From NCBI GenBank assembly GCA_044350425.1, contig JBILHS010000011.1, positions 19,265 through 83,264 on the forward strand: DNA of 64,000 nucleotides, in the 5' to 3' direction. Source of the stretch: M3007 sp044350425. GTDB lineage: Bacteria; Bacteroidota; Bacteroidia; Chitinophagales; Saprospiraceae. Positions 27,209-36,600 of this stretch are shown piece after piece. The first letter of the stretch is position 1. Each line of letters begins with the position of its first letter. The position numbers were made by a program, and so were the translations under genes. The notes beneath the pieces are model-generated. The model was not told the origin of the DNA. It saw nothing but the letters and a program-made list of their open reading frames with translations, and did not search any database.

Positions 27209-28291
27209 TACAGTCTTCAAGATCGCAGCTGCTGCTCTTTGGGAAGCTCCGCCGTCTCCCAGGCATTTGCGGAGTTCAGCATAGCCTGCCTTTATTTCCT
27301 TGGATTTTTCGGGTGTCAAAATTTCTGCCAAAGCAGCGCGCAGGTTTTTCGGATCTAATTCGTCCTGTATCAACTCGCGCACCAGGGGTCTATCCATGAT
27401 CAGGTTTACCAGCGAAATATATTTTACCTTTATCAATTGCCTGGCGATCCGATAGGAGATCCAGTTGCCTGTATAGCAAACCACCTGAGGTACATCCAGC
27501 AAGGCTGTTTCTAGCGTAGAGGTGCCCGATTTTACGAGGGCCGCTTTGGACTCCCGCAACACCTCATAGGTCTTCCCGCGCACCAGCTGCACGTTTGGAT
27601 ACTTCTCCAAAAATGGTTGATAATACGCTTCAGACAAAGAAGACGCGCCCGCGATCACAAAGATGTAATCCGGGAAATCAGCCGACACCTCCAGCATTTT
27701 AGGCAAAATCCGACTCACTTCCTGTTTCCGGCTTCCGGGGAGCAGGGCGATCTGGTTGGTGATTGGTGATTGGTGCATGGCATTTACCAATCCAAGTTCA
27801 TCCAGGAGTGGATGTCCGACGAATTCGGCGTCTATCCCATAGGTTCGAAAAAAAGCTTTTTCAAAAGGAAGGATCACCAGCAACTTGTCCACATCACGGC
27901 TGATCGCATGTGCCCGAGAGGCATGCCAGGCCCACAATTGAGGGGAGATGTAATAGATCACCGGAATATGCTGCTCTTTTGCCCAACGAGCGATACGCAG
28001 ATTAAAGCCCGGATAATCGATCAACACCAGTGCATCGGGTTTGAAATCCAGGATATCCTGTTTGCAAAAAGCGATGTTGCGCAGGATGGCACGAAGGTTT
28101 TTGATCACCTCCACAAAGCCCATGAATGCCAGGTCTCGGTAATGTTTTACCAGGGTTGCACCTGCATTTTGCATCAGGTCACCCCCCCAGACCCTGCAGG
28201 AGAGGTCGGGGCGTTGGACATAGAGTTCCTTTAATAAATTGGATCCGTGTAAGTCGCCGGATGCTTCTCCGGCTATAAGGTACAATCGCAT
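27197..28291 (-). CDS. lpxB: Lipid-A-disaccharide synthase
   Basis: GT19 transferase that joins UDP-2,3-diacylglucosamine and lipid X to make the lipid A disaccharide. The 364 residues show the family landmarks YLIAGEASGDLHG, GGDLMQNAGATLV, LVLIDYPGFNLR, YYISPQLWAW, LLPGSRKQEV and SGTSTLETALL. Two repeat intrusions are notable. The last three codons and stop come from heptamer array C, and the segment AMHQSPITNQ (27753-27783), just before LLPGS, is encoded by GGTGATT tandem units. Directly upstream lies a promoter, an 11-codon ORF and an intrinsic terminator. Confidence 0.95.
   Translation of the reverse strand: MRLYLIAGEASGDLHGSNLLKELYVQRPDLSCRVWGGDLMQNAGATLVKHYRDLAFMGFVEVIKNLRAILRNIAFCKQDILDFKPDALVLIDYPGFNLRIARWAKEQHIPVIYYISPQLWAWHASRAHAISRDVDKLLVILPFEKAFFRTYGIDAEFVGHPLLDELGLVNAMHQSPITNQIALLPGSRKQEVSRILPKMLEVSADFPDYIFVIAGASSLSEAYYQPFLEKYPNVQLVRGKTYEVLRESKAALVKSGTSTLETALLDVPQVVCYTGNWISYRIARQLIKVKYISLVNLIMDRPLVRELIQDELDPKNLRAALAEILTPEKSKEIKAGYAELRKCLGDGGASQRAAAAILKTVVSS
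27756..27775. repeat. GGTGATT heptamer tandem inside lpxB
   Basis: Nearly three tandem copies of TGGTGAT lie within the coding sequence and add about seven in-frame residues (SPITNQ region) in a variable loop before the LLPGSR motif. The word matches the intergenic GGTGATTG repeats. Confidence 0.75.
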
Positions 28292-28298
28292 AATCTGG

Positions 28299-28334
28299 AA
28301 AAAAAAGCGGCAACCGCTTTACGCGGTTACCGCT
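28299..28334 (-). terminator. Intrinsic terminator directly before lpxB
   Basis: A 12-bp stem with one mismatch (28306-28317 with 28323-28334), a 5-base loop, and a run of at least seven A on the left that reads as U in the minus transcript. It ends 8 bp before the lpxB start codon. Because nothing but the short leader ORF precedes it, it should stop transcription from the promoter at 28360-28388 unless antiterminated. Confidence 0.85.
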
Positions 28335-28354
28335 ATCATCAAAACACGCTTCAT
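28319..28354 (-). CDS. 11-codon leader ORF before lpxB
   Basis: ATG at 28352-28354 encodes MKRVLMIAVTA; the TAA stop falls in the loop of the terminator at 28299-28334. The ATG lies five bases after a TACCTTTG box, so the mRNA may begin at or near the start codon. A ribosome at the stop would cover the 5' half of the hairpin. No protein family; the role is inferred from position. Confidence 0.4.
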   Translation of the reverse strand: MKRVLMIAVTA

Positions 28355-28359
28355 TTTGT

Positions 28360-28388
28360 CAAAGGTACTGGTATACGATTTTGGACAA
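28360..28388 (-). promoter_or_regulatory. Promoter of the lpxB leader
   Basis: TTG (28386-28388) and TACCTTTG (28360-28367) on the minus strand are separated by 18 bp, close to the Bacteroidota consensus TTG-N19-TAnnTTTG. It follows the terminator of the upstream gene, so it is likely the main promoter for the leader and lpxB. Confidence 0.65.
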
Positions 28389-28410
28389 CTTCTTTTTTCA
28401 ATAATATTTG

Positions 28411-28451
28411 AAAAAAAAATCGGCAGCCACGCATAGCGCAACTGCCGATTT
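28411..28451 (-). terminator. Intrinsic terminator of the Omp28-like gene
   Basis: A 10-bp perfect stem (28417-28426 with 28442-28451, ATCGGCAG/CTGCCGAT) with an A-run of nine on the left (U-run on the minus strand), 22 bp past the stop codon. Confidence 0.9.
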
Positions 28452-28473
28452 CAAAGCGAAATTGGGTTACAAT

Positions 28474-30342
28474 TTACTTCACAACGACCCACTGCGTTTG
28501 AGCAGTGCCTTCGCTGCCCTGAAGTACCACACGGTAGCTGCCAGAAGCAAGTTGGCTTGCATTCATCACAACACGGTTTTCACCGGCAGGAAGTTCGCCA
28601 AGCAACTGTGATTGTACTAAGGCACCCTCTGCGCTGTACACGCGAAGTTCGATGTTTTGTGCAGTTTCGAGACCGAAACGAACCTCAGCGTAGTCGCGGG
28701 TTGGGTTCGGAACCAGGTTGAATTGAGTCAGTGTCAATTCTTTGGTGCCAACGGTGGTGCTCACGTTTACGTTGTCCACATAAAGGTTGTTGCCAAAGCC
28801 GCTTTCGCCGGTGAAACGAATGATCACTTCAGACTGACCATTGAAGCTGGAAATGTCAATTTCATTCGCAGCCCACTGGGTAGATGTTGGTACGAATGCC
28901 GCCGTTGCAGCAGGAGCAGTAGCCAGATCAAGGTTTTGAGCATAGAAAATTTCAGACCAGGTCACACCGCAATCAGAAGAAACTTCAATGCGAAGGGCAT
29001 CGTAGTCAGCTGCGCTGTAAGGCGCATAAGCATGGTCGAACTTAAGCGTGCTGGCATTGGTAGCAGTGCTCAGGTCGATTTTGGGTGTGTGCAGGTATGT
29101 ATTGGCACCTTTTGGGATATCATACATATTGCAACGCGCAGAACGTGAGCTGGCAGCACCTGCGTTGGTCGCAAGTTTCCAGCCATTAGCGCCGGCATTG
29201 ATCGAAGACCAGCCAGTTGGAGGGAAAGCAGCGCTCTGGAAAACATTGCTGAAAGGCAGTGGCTGTGCAGCGCCCAAAGCAGCGGTGACCTTGATCGTAG
29301 AAGTTCCACCCACGAGGTTGGTTTGGATTCCAAGATTTGAGCTAATAACTGCTACTTCAATATTAACCGTACCTGCAGCATTGATCACGATATCCGTAAG
29401 TTGGATATCTTCAGATGCACCTGGAGCCAGGCTGCCAGTCCAGTTCAGATCCTGCCATGCACCCGCACCATTACGGTAGCGAAGCAGTGCGTTGGTCAAA
29501 GTTGCGTTGCCTGTATTTTCCAAGGTGAAGGATGGAGAAAAGCCAGCAACACATGCGAATACATTCTGAGAAGCTACTGTAGCACCCAAACCTGGAACGG
29601 CTGGAGTCAATGGCTCAGAACGATTTGATTGGAACACTTCTTTCGTGTCATCATTTTGAAGGAAAGCGGCTACGCTCATTTGATTGATATCGTAGAAATT
29701 AGCCAGTTTCCATTTGAAAGCATAGTTCTTGGTCTCACCAGCAGCAAAGTTGCCCGTGGTAGTACCCGTTGTACTAGGCAGGGTTTTGCGCATAATCTGG
29801 TAAAAATCTTTTTCACCATTAGAGCCAGGAGCAGATTCGAAAATGATCTCGTCTTCAATTACAACCACACGAAGGCGAAGGGCGCCTGTCAACGCAGCAT
29901 CTGAAGTCACAGCAACATTGATGAACACCGAATCATACGTAGCATTCAAGGAATGATTTACTGCAATGGTCACAGGTGTCAGCGTGTTGTATGCCGTCTG
30001 GATCGAAGCATTGGTCATATTCGAAAGTGGAAATACTTCCAGGGTACCATTTTGGCGGCCATTGGGTACACCATTTACAGCGTAGTAAGTTACACGCGGC
30101 GCTACATCGGCTTGGGTTTGAGCGTTCATTGGATCTGTTCCAGGCCAGTTGGTCTGCCACTTAATAGGTGTAAGGTACTGCATGTTGGCTGCAACAACTG
30201 CATTGAAGCCCGGATTTTGCGAAGCGCACGGTCCGCAGGATGCGTTAGTAAACTCCTCAATCAGGACACGACGCTTGTGTTGTGCCGATACTCCGAAGGT
30301 GCATAAAAGCGCGAAAGCAAGGATGGATAATTTTTTGATCAT
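28474..30342 (-). CDS. Omp28-like thioredoxin-fold T9SS protein
   Basis: A 622-residue secreted protein. Start at 30342 gives the signal peptide MIKKLSILAFALLCTFGVSA; an upstream ATG at 30438 lies before the promoter and is excluded. The N-terminal region (about 20-240) resembles Omp28-related proteins with a thioredoxin-type CGPC motif in LIEEFTNASCGPC. Next are an Ig-like domain, a choice-of-anchor J/MAM-like jelly-roll (WSSINAGANGWKLATN ... LYVDNVNV) and a T9SS type A tail (FNLVPNPTRDYAEVRF to TQWVVVK). The CxxC suggests a redox or disulfide role outside the cell; this is inference. It has its own promoter and terminator. Confidence 0.85.
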   Translation of the reverse strand: MIKKLSILAFALLCTFGVSAQHKRRVLIEEFTNASCGPCASQNPGFNAVVAANMQYLTPIKWQTNWPGTDPMNAQTQADVAPRVTYYAVNGVPNGRQNGTLEVFPLSNMTNASIQTAYNTLTPVTIAVNHSLNATYDSVFINVAVTSDAALTGALRLRVVVIEDEIIFESAPGSNGEKDFYQIMRKTLPSTTGTTTGNFAAGETKNYAFKWKLANFYDINQMSVAAFLQNDDTKEVFQSNRSEPLTPAVPGLGATVASQNVFACVAGFSPSFTLENTGNATLTNALLRYRNGAGAWQDLNWTGSLAPGASEDIQLTDIVINAAGTVNIEVAVISSNLGIQTNLVGGTSTIKVTAALGAAQPLPFSNVFQSAAFPPTGWSSINAGANGWKLATNAGAASSRSARCNMYDIPKGANTYLHTPKIDLSTATNASTLKFDHAYAPYSAADYDALRIEVSSDCGVTWSEIFYAQNLDLATAPAATAAFVPTSTQWAANEIDISSFNGQSEVIIRFTGESGFGNNLYVDNVNVSTTVGTKELTLTQFNLVPNPTRDYAEVRFGLETAQNIELRVYSAEGALVQSQLLGELPAGENRVVMNASQLASGSYRVVLQGSEGTAQTQWVVVK

Positions 30343-30376
30343 GTTTAGCAATTTAATAGTTGGTAAAAAACGATTG

Positions 30377-30406
30377 CAAATGTAACGAACCTTATATGCC
30401 AAGCAA
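30377..30406 (-). promoter_or_regulatory. Strong consensus promoter of the Omp28-like gene
   Basis: TTG (30404-30406) - 19 bp - TACATTTG (30377-30384) on the minus strand, an exact fit to the Bacteroidota sigma consensus, 34 bp upstream of the ATG at 30342. Confidence 0.8.
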
Positions 30407-30507
30407 TTTTTTTGGTCAAAAATGTCGTCCGTTGTCATTCAGATTTAGAAAAAACGCTTATATTTTTGGTTTGCCAAAATTATATGCCCTTAAAACGGTC
30501 AGAAAGA

Positions 30508-30541
30508 ACAGCCCCGACACCGTAGAACGGATCGGGGCTGT
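30508..30541 (-). terminator. Hairpin terminator downstream of the giant gene
   Basis: A 10-bp perfect stem (30508-30517 with 30532-30541, CAGCCCCGA/TCGGGGCTG), loop 14, followed in the minus transcript by UUCUUUCU. It lies about 75 bp past the stop of the giant gene. Confidence 0.75.
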
Positions 30542-30564
30542 ATAATAAATCCCTTCTAAAACGA

Positions 30565-30597
30565 ATTTTATCTCGCCTGGATCATCTTCTTCGTGGG
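30565..30597 (-). pseudogene. Remnant of a second T9SS gene tail
   Basis: On the minus strand this reads TKKMIQAR-stop, almost identical to the last codons of the adjacent giant gene (TKMMIQAR-stop at 30617-30640). It is separated from that stop by about 20 bp. It looks like the leftover 3' end of a paralogous sorting domain after recombination or gene-end replacement. Confidence 0.6.
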
Positions 30598-30616
30598 CTG
30601 GGACAAGCCCCGCACC

Positions 30617-33600
30617 CTACCTCGCCTGAATCATCATCTTCGTGGCACTGTCTGTGGCGGTCTCTAACCGATAGTATAATGCGCCCGTTGTATTGATCAG
30701 CGCACGATCCAAGACGATCGTGTTCTCCCCTTGAGCAAACTGACCTCTCTGCTGGTAAACTACGCGGCCTGTTTCGTCAAACACGGACAAGGTTGCCTCC
30801 GCTGCTTCCGGAAGGAAGAACCCTATAAACGTGCGGTTCACGAATGGGTTGGGCTGGTTTTGGTACAGCTCGAAACCAACACGACTCATTGTCAGCCCCG
30901 CAGGAGACCTGAAACGGAAAGCAACACCTAGACGGGTCATTTGGTCATTGTTTGCGTAAGCCTCGGCTCTGGTGATCGAACCAGATACACCCAGCATTTC
31001 ACTCAATCTGCCCGCTTTTTCCGCACGGAAACGTACGGTGAAACCTGGTGCTCCGTCAATAGAAACTGCCATGGCATTCGCAGGAGTCAGGTTGAAGTTG
31101 CCTGATCTAACGTTTTCAGCATCCACGGTGCCAATCGCAGTCAAGCCATTCAGGGTTGTCGTGAACTGGAAACCTTTAAGCGCCTGTGCAGCAGTGAATG
31201 AAACCTCAAACACTTCACCCGCTTTGACATCGCGGTCCGCAATATCAAAGATCGCCGTGCCAGCCGTGCGTTCTTCTGCCTGCATGGTAGCATTGGCTAA
31301 AGCAGAACGGTTCAGGTCGCCGATTTTGACGCCCATGAAATCTTCCTGTATTTGATTGGTCATCGCATTCGCCACCGAAATACTTTCCGGGAATGAGGCT
31401 TCAAATGGATTGTTCGCATTCGGGAAGGTGTAATTATAATCCACAAAACGCCAGGAGTCATTGGCCGGCAATTCGGTATAAATACCCAGTATCAATTTGC
31501 GTAACTCAACGATATCGAAGGTGGTTACCGAATTAGACTTATTGGCATCTGCAGCGATAATCTTGTACGGAGAATCTAAAGGCTCCGTACCCAGGATGTG
31601 TTTCGAGATCAATACCAGATCATAAGTGGTCACACCATTGAGTGGATTGTCTTTTTTCTCCGGAGCGATCGTAAAGCTTGCATCCAGGGGCACGTTGTTC
31701 ATCACATAATATTCCCCAAGATTGTCAGAAAGATCAAAGAAAGAATAAGGTGGTGCAAATGTGCTGGTACCATGGATCTTGACCATCGTTTCCTCTACAC
31801 CCTCGGTCATCTCATTGGTGATCTTTCCGGCTACATTGATGTGACCATTCGAGCAATTGCCCAAATTGTCCTGTACAATGACATAAGTTTCGCAATAGTC
31901 CGCATTCCCCGAAGCATCAAGCGCCCAGATCTCCACACATTGGGTGCCAGTTTCTGTGCAGGTAAAGGCGACCGAGGTCTGTATGCTTCCATCCGGGTTC
32001 AACGGAAATCCGGTGCCCGTGCCACATTTGCGGATCCCAAGTTTCAATTGGCCTGCCGGAGTACAATTATCTTCTGCGTATTGCAGGAAATCTGAAGCCC
32101 ACAACTGTACCATCCCAGTTGGCATAATATTGACGCTCAAACCATTGATACAAACCACCGTTGGAGCTTTGCAGTCTTTAATAGTGAATTTGTATTCGCA
32201 GACCGATTGATTGCCACAACCATCCTGTAAGATCCATTTGATCTTGTGGGTTCCATACGGGAACTCAGGAATGGTGTATACATTCGGAGCTTGCGTTGTA
32301 TTCCAACGAACTGCGAATGCTTTTTGATTGGCCCCGGCAGTGAGATTCTGAAGTATCGCGAATTGATAGGTCTGATTTGTTGGCAACCCGCGATTGTCAA
32401 ATGTGCGCGGAGCTCCTCCTCCAAAGTTCGGAGTGTTGGCATTGCCAAAATAGACGATGCCCGGAGGGGGCGGATTCAAACTATTGATCACGGTTTCCAT
32501 CGTACCATCGTTATCCAAATCAAGGAAAAGCAGATAATTCGCGGATACATTGGTTCCGGAGCAGGCGTCTCGGCCCGCGACCTTCAAGTCAGCCGGACCC
32601 TCACACAAATCGTGGCTTTGTATGGAATTGTCCCACCAATCCATTTGGTTCCACAAACCTGCCTGATTGGTCGTGAGGTCACAGTAAGCCGTATCTGATG
32701 GGCAATGCTCAAATTTAGGAGCCTGTCCGTCAATGATCTTTATGATCTGCTTGTACTTGTAACAGTTTGCGTTTTTCTCCCAGAACGTGCAGTAGTTAGT
32801 GGCTTGTGGGTCGCCCGGGTTGATTTTAACCACCGTTGAAGCCCAAGGCGCTGGCGTACCACACTCCGAAACGGTAGGACCAGGCAGGTTGGTAATGTTA
32901 TTGGTGTTTGGATGCGGATTTGGATTGGGGACATTAATGCAGTTTCCATTCGGATTGTAGGTACACCAGTTGATGACCGTCCAAGTCCGTTCTATTTTGA
33001 AGCAGGCATCCGGCACAACTGTAAAGATTTCATCCTCATAGTTAATACCCAGGAGTTCACAATCCTCGCCCAGTGTTTTTGGCTCATCGTATCGGGCGTC
33101 ATCATTGCAACCGGTCACAATCGCATCATTCGGGAACCGAAGGAAATAGTCCTGCTCATAGGTGACCAGTACCCGTTGGGTACACTGGCTGCTTTGTCCA
33201 TGGCAATCAAATGCGCGGAAAGTGCGGGTGATCGTACCCTTATTGCACACCGTATCGAACAAGGAATAGTTTACAGTATGGGTCAGACCGCATTGGCCCT
33301 GGTATTCCTTGGTCAGGTCGAGACAGCAGTTGTCTGCTACTTCAGCCTTTCCATAAGTCCAGAGACTTGGATCAAAGTTTTCACAATTCACGGCAACCTG
33401 GGCAGGAGGAATACAGCTCGGCTTGAGCTTTTCCTGCACTTCTACCTGGATCATGCACTCGTTTTTGATCAGAGAGCCATCCGGACCTACCGCTATCCCT
33501 CCGTTCATATCCAACTGATACGCCGCCAGAACAATGGTCTGGGTTGTCCCAACTTCACAACAGTAGAATTTAATGGAATCCTGCTCGCTGATGGCACGAT

Positions 33601-36600
33601 CTCTTTCAGATGGGAAACTCTGATTCGGCGCGTCGCAAGGCAGGGTTCCTCGTGCCGCATTCAATTGCTCGATACAATCTGAGTACGGCGCCATTCTACG
33701 AATGGTGAGTTTTATGTTGTTACAATTGTCATAAGAGCCATCGTTAAAGGTGGCAGCCTTTACCCAGGTCACACCTCCAAAACTGCAGGCATCTAAGGCA
33801 GCAGGCAGGCCATTCGGACCAGCCGGGCCATAACAATCCAGTGGATCATCTGTGCCAATCGAAACCGTGGTAGTCTGGTCGCAGGCCGCTACAGGGGGAA
33901 CATAATCCCGTATGGCGAGCCGGAATGTACAAGTGGTGCTATTGCCGCAGTCATCGGTTGCAACATATAAAACCGTTTGTGCTCCGATAGGCAGACAGGG
34001 GGTATTTTCAAATGCTGCCAATGTATCCCTATCCCACCAGTTGTTTCCCGCAAAATCCTGGAGCGTACCACCAATGGTATACATTCCGGTTTGTTCATTG
34101 GAGGTCGGGTCGAAGGTGGTAACCATCCCGCTGATGTTATTGACGCGGGAGCATTCATCCCGGATCACAAGATCAGGCAGATCAACGGTACCACAACATT
34201 GGAATGGGTCGACTGAAACGGTGGTGTTGGCAGGACAAGTCATGGCCGGACCTTGTTTGTCCACCACTTTAATAAGTTGGTCGTACTTTATAACGCCGGG
34301 CGCACAGTTATTCAGCGCCGTCCATTTTCGGTTGATTTTATAAGTGCCGTCACACACCGGGATCAGCAAATCTACAAATGACCAGTTGAAATTACAACCA
34401 CCCGTTTGGCCAAAAATGTAGGGATAGCCTTGCAATCCCTGACTTTCAATCCAAGCTGGCGAAGGATACGTTGCGTTGCAACTGAACCCGGGAGCAACGA
34501 TATCGTCGTAGCTGGGCGGGAATTTCAAATCTGCCACCGTTGGACGCAGGAGACTGATGCTTTGAGTGCAAATAGACGTGTTGCCACTCGCATCCACGGC
34601 GGTCCACTTCCGGGTAACGATCTTGGTCAGGCCTGAAGCACAATCTTTCGGGACTTCCGTATCAATGTAATTCAGGGTAAAACTCTGACAGTCTGTTACA
34701 GCCGGGTATGCTACAATAACCCCAAGGACATTGGTCAGATAATCAGGGTTTAGATCCACTGTATTGCAGGGCACCGAAAAATCGGTGCAGTTCAAAGCAG
34801 GAGAGAGCTTATCCTCTATCTTGAGATTTCCCCAGCATTTATTGCCACTTACCAGATGCGTTACACGTACCTGATAGGTTTTACCGATGTCGTTTGCATT
34901 TACGGTGCCGGGCTCCCAGGGTCCGTTGCCATACGGGAGGGTTCGGTCAATTTCTACGATATAATCGTCATAGCAGCCGTAGGTGCCCTCCAAAATATCG
35001 TCAGGCAGAATATTTTCTGTGCAATCTGCATCCAGCGACAAATACACCAGGTCATTGCAGGAAAGGTTCGTAGGCGTAGCAATCACATTGGCATATACCG
35101 TGATGGTTTGGATACATCCCGGATCGTTTGGACCAAAAGCCTTTGGCACCCCACCGTTCACGGTGTAAACGATCTGGTATTGACCCACGCCTTGCCCAGG
35201 GTCAAAAACGGTGGCTGGAATGCCGTTCACGGTAAATCCCTGACTTGCGATATTCGCATCACCAGGGGTTCCGGTGAGGTTCACCGGATTGGAATACAAA
35301 CAAAACGGACCACCCAGGTCAGCCGTAATGGTCGGGTTGGGGTATTGGCAGGAGTTTCCGATGGTGAGGATCTGACCTGTTTCACTGCGGACCGTGATGG
35401 AATATCCCAGGGCATCCACATGGATTCCCGTCAAAAAGTAATCTCCGCTGGGGACTGGATTTTCCACAAAAGTGGTCCCCAAGGGTATCAGGATCGGTGC
35501 AGCAGGTGGCGCCGGGCTGTTTGACGCGTAAAGCCCCATATTGGCAATGAGCGTCCAAGTTTTCCCGGCCAGCGATTCAATTTTGATGGTTTCACCAAAC
35601 TGACCGTTTTCCAGGCTGCTTGCATTGTTTTTACAAACACAGGGGTCGGTGATCCGGATGACGGGCGTGCAACGTGAGAAGGGTGCAATGGTCACGTTGA
35701 ATGTGCAAGAACCAATATTACCGCAAAGATCCTCCACCCTTATGGTCAAAGCACGCGTTAATCCTTCATCAGCACAGGTAAACGTCTGTGGAGGAAATGG
35801 GATCAACAGCAGATTGGCATTCGGAGCACAATTATCTGAATAGGAATAATTGATGTTGTTGATGTTGAGCGAGGCCTTACCAAATATATCCAGGTTGATG
35901 GTCAGGTTTGCCGGACAGTTCACCACCGGAGGGGTATTGTCGACGATAGAAATGGTCTGGTCGAGTTTGGTCTGGTTTCCGCAGTTATCGGTAGCGGTCC
36001 AGGTACGCTTTATCGTTTTTGCCTGGGGACAGTTCCCAGCCATTTGTGTTTCAGTAAAGGTGACTGTCGGCCCCTGAGACGCTGCAACAAATGTCTGACC
36101 GGCATTTACACCGCAATTGGAGGCTGCCAAAGGTCCTGTCCAGGTAAAATCTGAGTATTGGTCGCCGTTGCCTGTGAGATAAAGGGATTGGCCAACTGGT
36201 TCGGTACCCGCTTCAGAAACACCAATATTCGTAGAATTCATGCCGTTTGCAGGACCATTGGTCGCTGCGAACACACCTTCATAGCTTAAGAATTGAATCA
36301 CCATGCCACCCATCACATCGTGCACCAGGGCTACACCATCCGGTGCACCATTTTGGATCCCGTTTGCCGGGTAGCCAAAGCACAGGGTGCCAAAGCCATT
36401 GGCTTGATTTGGAATAATACCACCCAGCACGAGTGTATTATAAGAAGCCCCGCCAGTACCATTATAAAGTACCAGACTATATGTTGAAAGATTTGTACCT
36501 GCCGTACCAGCTATTTCAATAAATTCACCGACATCTCCTCCAAGATTATCATAGTGAATTTCATTGATCCATACCCTTTCCATTAACATGCCTGGAACAT

